Notes: generated from the sequence alone by a model not told the origin. A DNA stretch of 9,650 bases from an uncultured Ruminococcus sp. (GCA_947177715.1 CAMWVM010000040.1:1-9650), one strand, 5' to 3'; numbered from the stretch's first letter, positions 1 through 7,770 are shown. Numbers and translations: made by a program.

Positions 1-1
1 T

Positions 2-94
2 TGGCGGAGAAGGAGGGATTCGAACCCTCGATGAGCTATTAACCCATACACGAGTTCCAGTCGTGCGCCATAAACCGGGCTAGGCGACTTCTCC
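2..94 (-). tRNA. tRNA-Ser(GGA), class II, CCA encoded
   Basis: Read on the minus strand, this folds as a complete tRNA. The 7-bp acceptor stem is GGAGAAG (94-88) with CTTCTCC (12-6). The anticodon stem is CACGA/TCGTG around the loop CTGGAAC, giving anticodon GGA at plus positions 56-58, which reads UCU and UCC serine codons. A long variable arm (ATGGG pairing with CTCAT) marks it as class II, as expected for tRNA-Ser. The T arm is GAGGG-TTCGAAT-CCCTC. The discriminator is G (position 5), and the 3' CCA is encoded at 4-2. The gene is intact and transcribed toward the left edge, so further tRNAs could follow outside the window. Confidence 0.96.
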
Positions 95-108
95 ATACAA
101 CGGTTAAT

Positions 109-137
109 AGTATAACATATATTTTTTACTTTGTCAA
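109..137 (-). promoter_or_regulatory. SigA-type promoter of tRNA-Ser
   Basis: On the minus strand a perfect -35 TTGACA (137-132) is followed by a 17-bp spacer and -10 TATACT (114-109). The predicted start near position 102 leaves a leader of only about 8 nt before the tRNA. This is a strong stable-RNA promoter, and it is divergent from the promoter at 203-231. Confidence 0.88.
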
Positions 138-202
138 TGATTTAGAAAAAACTTTTTATAACATTAATTTATTACGTTTATATTGCAGCATAACTGATTT
201 TC

Positions 203-231
203 TTGACTTTTTAACGAGATTATGATATTAT
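203..231 (+). promoter_or_regulatory. SigA-type promoter of the BspA-like gene
   Basis: The -35 is TTGACT (203-208), the spacer 17 bp, and the -10 TATTAT (226-231). Transcription should start near 238, giving a leader of about 40 nt before the start codon at 278. The region between this and the divergent tRNA promoter (138-202) is AT-rich with no further signal I can identify. Confidence 0.75.
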
Positions 232-267
232 TTAATTATAAGTATTTATCATTTTATTATGTTCTTT

Positions 268-272
268 GGAGG
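268..272 (+). promoter_or_regulatory. Ribosome binding site fixing the start at 278
   Basis: GGAGG lies 5 nt before ATG 278. A possible in-frame TTG start at 266 would overlap this Shine-Dalgarno and has none of its own. ATG 278 also gives a classical signal peptide beginning MKKR. Confidence 0.88.
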
Positions 273-277
273 TTTTT

Positions 278-1867
278 ATGAAAAAGAGAATTATTGCAAT
301 GGCTTCAGCTGTTGTTTTATCTTTAAGTATGTTTAGTATCTCAACTTCTTTTTTTGATATTGCCAATATTGAGGTAAATGCGGCAACCGATGCTTGGGGA
401 CGTGAATATGAAATATTTGACTCGCTAAAATATTGGGAAAAGAGCGACGGAACAATAGGAATACTTGGTTTTGATATAAATCAGTCAGAAGTTAATATTC
501 CTGACAAAATAAACGGAAAAATAGTTTCTGCTATTGAAAATTATGCTTTTAGAGATGCAGTATATGTAAAAGAAATAAAACTGCCCAATACGGTAACTTA
601 TATTGGCAATAAAGCTTTTTATAACTGTAAAGTGTTAGAATCAATTAATATTCCAACTGGTGTTAAATCCATTGGTGAATATGCGTTCAATTTATGCTAT
701 AATCTAAAATCCGTTACAGTTCCTAATACTGTTGAAACTATTGGTCAGTATTGTTTTTCTGATACAGGATTGATAAATATTATTCTTCCTAATAGCGTTA
801 AAGTTATTGGATACAGAGCGTTTTTTAACAACGCAAACCTTACAACTGTTGTTATGCCCAATTCTGTGGATTCAGTAGGTAGATATATGTTTGCCTATTG
901 TAAAAAACTAAAATCAGTAACTCTTTCCAATAATATGACTTCCATTCCTGAGCACTTTTTTGATAAGTGTTGTTCTCTGACCGATGTGAAAATACCGGAA
1001 AGTGTTATTTCCATTGACAAAAAAGCTTTCTATTGTTGTGAGGCTCTTACAAATATATCTATTCCTAAAAACACTAAAACTATTGGCGAGTCGGCATTTG
1101 ATATGTGCACTGGATTGAAAAATATTACTATTTACGATAATGTTACTCAAATCGGTAAATATGCATTTATGAATTGCAGTCAACTTCAAAGCATTCATAT
1201 TCCTTCAGGCATCTCAAAACTTGAGGCAAGAACTTTTTATGGATGCGTAAGCTTAAAAGAAGTTGTTATACCGGGGAATGTCACAATAGTTAATGAAAGC
1301 AATTTTTATGGATGCACTGGACTTGAAAAAGTTGTTATAGAAGATGGTGTTAAACAAATTCTTGCAGGCACATTTAATGGCTGTACGGGGCTGAAAGAAG
1401 TTGTCGTTCCAAAAACAGTTACTACCTTCGGAACAGATTCTTTTAAAGATTGCAGCCAGTTGACTTTGAAAGTATACAGAAAGACAGTTGCGGAAACTTA
1501 TGCACTGGTTAATAACATTGATTTTGAATACATTGATAATGGCGAACTAAAATATCAGTTGGCTGATTTACAGGACGGTACATTTGGAATTAGATTTATT
1601 TTGATTGTTGATGAGGAAGATGTATTAAAAGCCGATAACGGAAGCGTATATATATCAGTTCCAGATCAGGGTAATAGTGGTAAAATCACTGTAAATAAAG
1701 CCTATAGAAGTGTTATTGCCTCTGGTAAAACGGTTAATGCTGGAGAAGGCAAAGTATTCTTATTAGGAAAATTCATGGATATTCCTGAAGACTTACTTGA
1801 TGGTATAGTAGCTCATTTCCAATTAGATGATATAATGTATGAACGAACAATATCATATTCAATGTAA
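278..1867 (+). CDS. Secreted BspA-like leucine-rich-repeat (LRR_5) protein
   Basis: This is a predicted exported protein of 529 aa. Residues 1-35 form a Sec signal peptide: basic MKKR, a hydrophobic core, and an A-x-A-like site after VNA. Residues 96-392 hold 13 tandem units of 22-23 residues with the pattern L.xI.IP.xV..IG..AF..C, the BspA/Treponema pallidum LRR_5 type. A degenerate unit precedes them, and a capping segment follows (TVAETYALVNNIDFEYI). The last 110 residues or so are a separate beta-rich-looking domain with no function I can assign. No LPXTG motif, membrane anchor, SLH or dockerin is visible, so the protein is probably released or held non-covalently. Family members bind host or matrix proteins or other cells, but the ligand here is unknown. 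The repeat array carries 14 cysteines, most ending a repeat unit, which is common in anaerobes. The gene is monocistronic, with its own promoter and terminator. Confidence 0.9.
   Translation: MKKRIIAMASAVVLSLSMFSISTSFFDIANIEVNAATDAWGREYEIFDSLKYWEKSDGTIGILGFDINQSEVNIPDKINGKIVSAIENYAFRDAVYVKEIKLPNTVTYIGNKAFYNCKVLESINIPTGVKSIGEYAFNLCYNLKSVTVPNTVETIGQYCFSDTGLINIILPNSVKVIGYRAFFNNANLTTVVMPNSVDSVGRYMFAYCKKLKSVTLSNNMTSIPEHFFDKCCSLTDVKIPESVISIDKKAFYCCEALTNISIPKNTKTIGESAFDMCTGLKNITIYDNVTQIGKYAFMNCSQLQSIHIPSGISKLEARTFYGCVSLKEVVIPGNVTIVNESNFYGCTGLEKVVIEDGVKQILAGTFNGCTGLKEVVVPKTVTTFGTDSFKDCSQLTLKVYRKTVAETYALVNNIDFEYIDNGELKYQLADLQDGTFGIRFILIVDEEDVLKADNGSVYISVPDQGNSGKITVNKAYRSVIASGKTVNAGEGKVFLLGKFMDIPEDLLDGIVAHFQLDDIMYERTISYSM
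563..1453 (+). repeat. In-gene LRR array, 13 units of 66-69 bp
   Basis: Thirteen consecutive coding repeats have a period of 23 codons; units 1 and 4 are one codon shorter. Most units have diverged at DNA level, but neighbouring late units still share identical stretches. For example, TTTTTATGGATGC occurs at 1234-1246 and again exactly 69 bp later at 1303-1315, which suggests relatively recent unit duplication or conversion. Confidence 0.85.
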
Positions 1868-1882
1868 TCATTAATTTTTCTT

Positions 1883-1914
1883 AACGCAGAATCTTTATGG
1901 GTTCTGCGTTTTTT
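1883..1914 (+). terminator. Rho-independent terminator of the LRR gene
   Basis: A perfect 9-bp stem AACGCAGAA (1883-1891) / TTCTGCGTT (1902-1910) has a 10-nt loop and runs into a T tract at 1909-1914. It begins 15 nt after the stop codon and separates the LRR gene from addA. Confidence 0.92.
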
Positions 1915-1920
1915 GTTTCG

Positions 1921-1949
1921 TTGACCTTTTTTTATGAAAGTGTTATAAT
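1921..1949 (+). promoter_or_regulatory. SigA-type promoter of addA
   Basis: The -35 is TTGACC (1921-1926), the spacer 17 bp, and the -10 a perfect TATAAT (1944-1949). It starts 6 bp past the T tract of the upstream terminator, so addA is an independent transcription unit. The expected start is near 1956, leaving a leader of about 173 nt. Confidence 0.87.
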
Positions 1950-1955
1950 GTATTA

Positions 1956-2128
1956 TGAAATTTACCGTTAATATTCCTATGACTGATGTTTCATATAAAA
2001 TTTGATGGAATTCGTTGAGTCTTTTGGCGGAAGAACGGTCTAATATTGAAAATTCATGGGGACTAATGTCCTCGGTTGAACGTTGAATAATGGGGCAAGC
2101 CCCTTATTTAATTTGGAAGGAGCCCATT
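1956..2128 (+). promoter_or_regulatory. Structured addA leader, possible cis-regulator
   Basis: This is the predicted 5' untranslated region of addA, unusually long for a housekeeping gene. Hairpin A is GGGGAC (2058-2063), loop TAAT, then GTCCTC (2068-2073), with one G-T pair. Hairpin B is AATAA(T)GGGG (2086-2095), loop CAAG, then CCCCTTATT (2100-2108). An alternative pairing joins ATAATGGG (2087-2094) to CCCATTAT (2123-2130), which would cover the region from the ribosome binding site to the start codon and exclude hairpin B. I recognise no known riboswitch or T-box core, so a regulatory role is inference only. Confidence 0.4.
2117..2122 (+). promoter_or_regulatory. Ribosome binding site fixing the addA start at 2129
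   Basis: AAGGAG lies 6 nt before ATG 2129. The in-frame ATG at 2090 lies inside hairpin B, has no Shine-Dalgarno, and would add 13 residues ahead of the normal AddA N-terminus. Confidence 0.88.
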
Positions 2129-5100
2129 ATGGCAGTATCTTGGAACAAGGAGCAGTTAGAGGCTATAGAAACTACTGATAAAGGCGTTGTTGTATCCGCT
2201 GCTGCTGGGAGCGGTAAAACAGCTGTTTTAATAGAAAGAACTATTCGGATTTTAGTTGATGAGGAAAATAAAGTGCCCGCTGATAAACTGCTTGCTGTTA
2301 CTTTTACAAAAGATGCAACAAATCAGATGAAAGATAAACTGTCGACAGCCCTTGAAAAAAAGTCAAATGAAAATCCTGCAAATGTATGGATTCAAAAACA
2401 ACAGGATAATCTTAATTTGGCTAAAATTAATACAATTAATGCCTTTTGCCTTGACCTTGTGAAAAATAATATACATAACTTTGATTTGCAAAGCGGTATA
2501 AAAATTATTGATGAAACCGGAGCAAGTGTCATTGTTAATAAAGCTATTAAAGCTGCTTTTGATTATTATTTTGAATCAGAACCACAGTTAATGGATTTTC
2601 TAATTGATAAACTAACTGATAACAGTCAGAAAGCCCTTGAATGCATCGTAAAAGATATGTATTTCTTCCTTCGATCATTGCCTTTTCCGGAAAGCTGGGC
2701 AACAGAAGTAAAGGATAATCTCAAAGCTTCTGAAAGTCAGAATTTATATACAAATGTGGTACTTAACGATTATCTTGAAAAGATGATGAAAGCCTGCAAA
2801 AAATCTGATTATGCAATGTATCTTTTAGAGCGTTTTCACAATGTTGATGAGAAGAATAAAAATTTATTTATATCAGACAGAAATTTTATTTATGAGCTTT
2901 ATGATGTTCTTGAAAAGGGTAACTGGAATGATGTGTATGATAGTTTTACTTCGTTAAAATTCAGTTCTTCAAGAATTACGCTGAAATTATCTGATAACGA
3001 ATCAGAAGGCGAAGTGTTTCTTCAGTCGTCTATTATTGATAGTTTAAGAGCTTTAAGAAAAGAATACATGTCTATTTTTAAGGACATCACATCTGACATA
3101 AAAAAAACAGGCCGTAATTTATTTGAAAATTTGTGTACCTCATCCGAAATTTTTGATGGACTGTATAAACTGTGTATAAAAACAGAAGAGGTTGCTTGGG
3201 AAGCAAAAACGGAAATTAACTCTCTTGAGTTTTCTGATGTGGAAATGATGGCTATAAAATTGTTGGTTCGTAAAACCGAAAATGATATAGTCAGAACTGA
3301 ACTTGCAGAAGAAATAGTAAAAAACCGAGATTACCAAGTAATTCTTATTGATGAATTTCAAGATGTTAATAATCTTCAAGAATTGATTTTTAAAGCTATA
3401 TCTGATACCGACGATTTGTCGGTCATGGGGAAAAATGTTTTTGTTGTAGGTGATGTTAAGCAATCAATTTATCGATTCAGGCAATCTAATCCATTGCTTT
3501 TCTTAAATGCAAAACAAACTGCGAGCAATGAAAATATTTCACAGCTTAAATCTGTTCAGTTAAAAAGAAATTATAGAAGCCGAAAGAATATTATTGATTA
3601 TGTTAATTTCACATTTTCACTGCTAATGAGTGATTCCGTCGGAGAAATAGAATATGACGATGATGAAAAACTACAGTTAGGTGCCGATTATAAAAATCCG
3701 GATTTTGATACTGAAATAATGCTAATTAAGGACGATAGTATACAATCATCTGAAAAATCTGATGATGAAAATATGTCTTTGGAAAATTTGTCGTTTGAGC
3801 GTGAACATTTTGCTGTTGCTAAAAGAATAAAGGAACTGTATGATAGTAAATGTACTGTAGAAGATAACGGAGTTATAAGGCCATGTCGTCCGTCCGATTT
3901 TTGTGTACTGTCAAGAGGCAAAAAGGATGGTTTGCAAATAGCAAAAGCCTTAGAAGCCGTTGGTTTAAAGGCATTTTCAGAAGAAACAAGTGGATATATG
4001 CGTTCAAGAGAGATTGCTGTGATGATTAATCTTCTTAGAGTGATTGACAATCCTATGCAGGACATACCACTTGTTTCTGTTATGATGTCGCCAGTTCTTG
4101 GTTTTACAGCAGATGAAACAGCAGCGATAAGACTTCTATGTATTGATAAAAACGGCAACTATTCTAAGAGAATTTATCAGGTTATTAACTCAATTAGTAA
4201 CAGTTTAGATGATATTGAAAATAATGATAAATTAATTTTGGAAAATAAGTGCGTGTATGCTGTCACTCTTATAAAAAAGCTGAGATTCTATTCATCTTCT
4301 ATGACTTTAGAGCATCTTATTAGAAAAATATATGATGAAACTGATTTTTTTGCAGTTGCATCAGCTTTTGAAAACAGTAAGCAGAAAAGAGCGAATCTAC
4401 GCCTTTTATTGGAGTATGCATCTTCATATGAAAGTAGTTCTGAAGGTGGTGTGTCAGGATTTTTAAGATATTTAGATGCTGCGTCAAAAAACGGAGGAGA
4501 TTTCAAACAAGCCGTTACTGTAACTGAAAGCAAAGATTCAGTTATCGTAAAAACTATTCATAAATCTAAAGGACTTGAATATCCTTTTGTATTTCTTTGC
4601 GGACTTTCAAAAAAGTTTAATTTAAAAGACATTTCAAAACGAGTTTTGTTTAATGAGAAGTTCGGTGCTGCTATGAAAATATCAAATCATGATGAACTTT
4701 CAATAACGGAACCCATCAATTATAAAGCACAAAAGATTATAAGTCTAAATGAAACTTTGAGCGAAGAATTGCGACTGCTTTATGTTGCAATGACAAGAGC
4801 AAAAGAAAAGCTGTTTATTGCCCTAAATCTTAGACATGGTTCGAGAAGTGATTTGGATGACTATGAGATTGTAAGGAGAAAAGCTCATGATATATCTGAA
4901 GCATCTGGTATTAATCCAACCTTGGTTAAAGAGTGTAAAAACTTTGCTCAATGGATTTATATGACTTTACTGTGTGCAGAAGATAATGAAGTTTTGCTGA
5001 AAGAAGCACAGATTGATTGTGAACTTCCACAAGTTTCATCTGAAGCTAAAATTGAGTTTAGGATTTATGACAACATAGATAGTTATCAAACATCGGAAAG

Positions 5101-5818
5101 TGCATTTATCCAAGAAAAACCAATACAGGAAAAAGTAAACAAGCTTAAAGAAAAATATGACTTTAAATATATTTCTGATGAGTTGAATGCACCGGCAAAA
5201 ATGACAGTAACTGAAATTGTCAGCGATGAAAAGGAAAAAGAATTTGGAGAGCAAAATCCTGAGTTTTATCCTCAGCTGCCAAGACTTGCCGAGGAAATCA
5301 CGAAGCTTACCGCAACAGAAAAAGGTACCTATACTCACTTATTTATGGAGTTGGCAGATTATGAAAACGCTTCTGTTTCCGTGAAAAATGAGTTGGAAAG
5401 GCTATATAACGAAGGATTTTTAACAGAAAAAGAAAAGAGCGGTGTTTACATTGACGCACTTAATAAATTTTTCGATAGTGAATTTTATGCTCGCATAAAA
5501 CGCAGCAAAAATGTAATGAGGGAAAAACGTTTTCTTGTTAACTTTAAAGATATTAAAATCGGTAAAAAATATCAGAAATTTATTTCCGGTAACGGTATGC
5601 TTCAGGGTATTGCTGATTGTATATTTGAAGAAAATGACGGTTATGTGCTTGTCGATTATAAAACTGATAATTTCAAAGATTCATCTGAATTGTTGAAATA
5701 TCAAACCCAGCTTGAGCTGTATAAAGCTGCATTGGATTTAATTTTAGATGCTCCTGTAAAAAGCTGTTATATATATTCTTTCAAGCTGTCCAAAGGCATA
5801 GAAATACCAATGGTTTAG
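2129..5818 (+). CDS. addA: ATP-dependent helicase-nuclease AddA
   Basis: AddA is the motor and nuclease subunit of AddAB, which resects double-strand DNA breaks to a Chi-like site so that RecA can load. It is 1229 aa, the normal family length. The UvrD/Rep-type (SF1A) helicase motifs are complete: Walker A AAAGSGKT (24-31), Ia TFTKDAT (58-64), Walker B ILIDEFQD (405-412), III GDVKQSIYRFR (441-451), IV LKRNYRS (478-484), V KTIHKSKGLE (808-817) and VI EELRLLYVAMTRA (879-891). The C-terminal RecB-type nuclease domain has H1070 (THLFMEL), D1163 (GIAD) and the D-x-K motif VDYKT (D1176, K1178), so it should be active. In most Firmicutes addB sits directly upstream; here the upstream neighbour is an unrelated surface protein behind a terminator. 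No clear terminator follows the gene. Confidence 0.95.
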   Translation: MAVSWNKEQLEAIETTDKGVVVSAAAGSGKTAVLIERTIRILVDEENKVPADKLLAVTFTKDATNQMKDKLSTALEKKSNENPANVWIQKQQDNLNLAKINTINAFCLDLVKNNIHNFDLQSGIKIIDETGASVIVNKAIKAAFDYYFESEPQLMDFLIDKLTDNSQKALECIVKDMYFFLRSLPFPESWATEVKDNLKASESQNLYTNVVLNDYLEKMMKACKKSDYAMYLLERFHNVDEKNKNLFISDRNFIYELYDVLEKGNWNDVYDSFTSLKFSSSRITLKLSDNESEGEVFLQSSIIDSLRALRKEYMSIFKDITSDIKKTGRNLFENLCTSSEIFDGLYKLCIKTEEVAWEAKTEINSLEFSDVEMMAIKLLVRKTENDIVRTELAEEIVKNRDYQVILIDEFQDVNNLQELIFKAISDTDDLSVMGKNVFVVGDVKQSIYRFRQSNPLLFLNAKQTASNENISQLKSVQLKRNYRSRKNIIDYVNFTFSLLMSDSVGEIEYDDDEKLQLGADYKNPDFDTEIMLIKDDSIQSSEKSDDENMSLENLSFEREHFAVAKRIKELYDSKCTVEDNGVIRPCRPSDFCVLSRGKKDGLQIAKALEAVGLKAFSEETSGYMRSREIAVMINLLRVIDNPMQDIPLVSVMMSPVLGFTADETAAIRLLCIDKNGNYSKRIYQVINSISNSLDDIENNDKLILENKCVYAVTLIKKLRFYSSSMTLEHLIRKIYDETDFFAVASAFENSKQKRANLRLLLEYASSYESSSEGGVSGFLRYLDAASKNGGDFKQAVTVTESKDSVIVKTIHKSKGLEYPFVFLCGLSKKFNLKDISKRVLFNEKFGAAMKISNHDELSITEPINYKAQKIISLNETLSEELRLLYVAMTRAKEKLFIALNLRHGSRSDLDDYEIVRRKAHDISEASGINPTLVKECKNFAQWIYMTLLCAEDNEVLLKEAQIDCELPQVSSEAKIEFRIYDNIDSYQTSESAFIQEKPIQEKVNKLKEKYDFKYISDELNAPAKMTVTEIVSDEKEKEFGEQNPEFYPQLPRLAEEITKLTATEKGTYTHLFMELADYENASVSVKNELERLYNEGFLTEKEKSGVYIDALNKFFDSEFYARIKRSKNVMREKRFLVNFKDIKIGKKYQKFISGNGMLQGIADCIFEENDGYVLVDYKTDNFKDSSELLKYQTQLELYKAALDLILDAPVKSCYIYSFKLSKGIEIPMV

Positions 5819-5826
5819 AAAAATAA

Positions 5827-5883
5827 TAATTATATCAGATTGCTGTTTTTTCTTGATTTTATCATGTATATATGATATAATTA
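5827..5883 (+). repeat. 11-bp perfect inverted repeat around the glmS promoter
   Basis: TAATTATATCA (5827-5837) and TGATATAATTA (5873-5883) are perfect reverse complements separated by 35 bp. The left arm lies just upstream of the glmS -35 and the right arm contains the whole -10. A nested ATCAT/ATGAT pair (5861-5865, 5872-5876) overlaps it. It could be an operator, but all arms are AT-rich and chance is possible. Confidence 0.4.
5853..5881 (+). promoter_or_regulatory. SigA-type promoter of glmS
   Basis: The -35 is TTGATT (5853-5858), the spacer 17 bp, and the -10 a perfect TATAAT (5876-5881). The expected start is near 5888, giving a leader of about 54 nt. The whole addA-glmS gap is 123 bp, too short for a promoter plus a glmS ribozyme. 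Confidence 0.83.
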
Positions 5884-5941
5884 AAAGTGTTTAATATATT
5901 GTAATATGTTTAATCCCTTGATATATGAAAGGAGTTTCGTT

Positions 5942-7762
5942 ATGTGCGGAATAGTTGGTTATATCGGAAAAAAGGATTGTACAAAAATTTTGCTTGACTC
6001 ATTGTCTAAGCTTGAATACAGAGGCTATGATTCTGCTGGTATTGCTGTTTTTGAAAACAGTGAAATAAGGGTGGAAAAAACAAAAGGCAGAATAGCTCAG
6101 CTTGAAGAAAAAATTCATAGGAATGGTTGGATTAATGGAAGCTGTGGTATCGGACATACAAGATGGGCTACTCACGGCGAACCGTCAGATGTGAATTCAC
6201 ATCCTCATGGTAATGCGAATATTTCAATAGTCCATAATGGAATTATTGAAAATTACAGTAAAATAAAAGCATTTCTCGAAACAAAAGGATATGTTTTTGA
6301 AAGTCAAACTGATACAGAAACTGTAGCAAAATTGTTGGATTATTATTATAACGGTGATCCGATTGATGCTATTAGAAATGTTATAAGCGATATAGAAGGT
6401 TCTTATGCTTTGGGGATTCTTTTTAAGGATTTTCCCAATAAAATATATGCAGTAAGAAAGGATTCTCCGCTTATTGTTGGTGTTGGAGATGATGAAGCCT
6501 TTATTGCTTCTGATATTCCTGCATTTCTGAAGTTCACCAATAAATATTATCTTTTGGAAACTAATGAAATTGTCGTATTAGATAACGGAAAAGCTGAGAT
6601 TTTCGATAAACATGGATTTACTATCCAAAAAGAACTTATGGTTGCTGATTGGGATATGGAAGCTGCTGAAAAAGGCGGATATGAGCATTTCATGCTCAAA
6701 GAAATAAATGAACAGCCATCTGCTATTTCATCTACAATATCTCCAAGAATTGCTGACGGAATGCCAAATCTTAATGAGTGTGGTTTAACACAAGAAAAAC
6801 TTGCTTCATATTCAAATATATTTGTTGTAGCTTGTGGTACGGCTATGCATGCAGGCTTGGTTGGTAAATATGTAATAGAACAAATCGGTAGAATCCCCGT
6901 TACCGTTGATGTTGCCTCTGAGTTCAGATATAGAAATCCTATAATAACAAATAAAGATTTGGTTATAGTCGTTTCACAGTCAGGTGAAACCGCCGATACA
7001 CTTGAAGCTTTGCGGCTTTCTAAAAAAATGGGTGCTGATACTTTGGCTATCGTAAATGTTGTTGGTTCCTCTATTTCAAGAGAAGCTGATATGGTCATTT
7101 ATACCCATGCAGGACTGGAGATTTCTGTTGCATCAACTAAGGCTTACAGCGTTCAAATTGCTGTGTTTTATCTGCTTGCATTTGAGTTGGCATATGCCAA
7201 AGGTGCAATTTCTAAAGAAGAATGTATGCGTCTGACTAAGGAACTGGAAAGTGTTCCCGCAATGCTTGAAATAGTTTTAAAACAAGACGTTATATGTAAG
7301 TATGTTGCGTCAACTTTAGTAAATGCCGAAAATCTTCTCTATATAGGCAGGGGTCTTGATTATGCAATGTCAATGGAAGGTTCTCTTAAATTAAAGGAAA
7401 TTTCATATATCCATTCTGAATCATATGCAGCAGGAGAATTGAAGCATGGTACAATATCTCTTGTAACTGACGCTATGCCTGTAATCGCCGTTGCGACGCA
7501 GCGCAATCTGTTTGATAAAACTGTAAGTAATGCGAAAGAGGTAAAAGCAAGAGGCGGAAAGGTTATTTTTGTAACTCATAATTATATTAACGTGGACGAC
7601 GATGTGGCGGATTATAAAATCGGACTTCCGACGATCGATGATTTGCTTATGCCGATGCTGACGGTTGTACCTCTGCAGCTGATTGCGTATTATACCTCAG
7701 TGCTTAGAGGTAATGATGTTGATAAACCAAGAAATTTAGCAAAATCAGTTACAGTTGAATAG
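5942..7762 (+). CDS. glmS: Glutamine-fructose-6-phosphate aminotransferase (isomerizing)
   Basis: This cytoplasmic enzyme makes glucosamine-6-phosphate from fructose-6-phosphate and glutamine, the entry step to UDP-GlcNAc for peptidoglycan. It is 606 aa, the usual length. The start is ATG 5942, 7 nt after AAAGGAG (5928-5934). It places Cys2 directly after the initiator Met, as needed for the N-terminal nucleophile of the glutaminase domain; the in-frame ATG at 5906 would block this. The glutaminase domain (about 1-220) has RGYDSAG, RWATHG (74-79) and HNG (98-100). The first SIS domain has CGTAMHAG (from C298) and SQSGET (345-350). The second has GRG (469-471) and GELKHG (498-503, E499 being the conserved Glu). 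The C-terminus PRNLAKSVTVE is the classic family tail. It is followed 8 nt later by a HAD phosphatase gene. Confidence 0.97.
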   Translation: MCGIVGYIGKKDCTKILLDSLSKLEYRGYDSAGIAVFENSEIRVEKTKGRIAQLEEKIHRNGWINGSCGIGHTRWATHGEPSDVNSHPHGNANISIVHNGIIENYSKIKAFLETKGYVFESQTDTETVAKLLDYYYNGDPIDAIRNVISDIEGSYALGILFKDFPNKIYAVRKDSPLIVGVGDDEAFIASDIPAFLKFTNKYYLLETNEIVVLDNGKAEIFDKHGFTIQKELMVADWDMEAAEKGGYEHFMLKEINEQPSAISSTISPRIADGMPNLNECGLTQEKLASYSNIFVVACGTAMHAGLVGKYVIEQIGRIPVTVDVASEFRYRNPIITNKDLVIVVSQSGETADTLEALRLSKKMGADTLAIVNVVGSSISREADMVIYTHAGLEISVASTKAYSVQIAVFYLLAFELAYAKGAISKEECMRLTKELESVPAMLEIVLKQDVICKYVASTLVNAENLLYIGRGLDYAMSMEGSLKLKEISYIHSESYAAGELKHGTISLVTDAMPVIAVATQRNLFDKTVSNAKEVKARGGKVIFVTHNYINVDDDVADYKIGLPTIDDLLMPMLTVVPLQLIAYYTSVLRGNDVDKPRNLAKSVTVE

Positions 7763-7770
7763 AGGTTTCA

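Noticed and set aside
2090..2128. Upstream in-frame ATG as the addA start
   Set aside because: It has no ribosome binding site and sits inside a stable hairpin, while ATG 2129 has AAGGAG at ideal spacing and gives the family N-terminus.
3688..4158. 156-codon minus-strand open frame opposite addA
   Set aside because: It is antisense to intact addA with no promoter or Shine-Dalgarno evidence; it is a shadow of the coding strand.
5836..5851. Possible addA terminator CAG-ATTG-CTG followed by six T
   Set aside because: The stem is only 3 bp and cannot be extended, far weaker than the 9-bp stem at 1883-1910. addA transcripts may run into glmS.
5906..5941. Upstream in-frame ATG as the glmS start
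   Set aside because: It would place 12 residues before Met-Cys and so block the N-terminal cysteine nucleophile needed for glutaminase activity; ATG 5942 has the better Shine-Dalgarno.
6547..7098. 183-codon minus-strand open frame opposite glmS
   Set aside because: It lies wholly within the highly conserved glmS coding region, has no ribosome binding site and low-complexity Ser/Ile-rich content typical of an antisense shadow frame.
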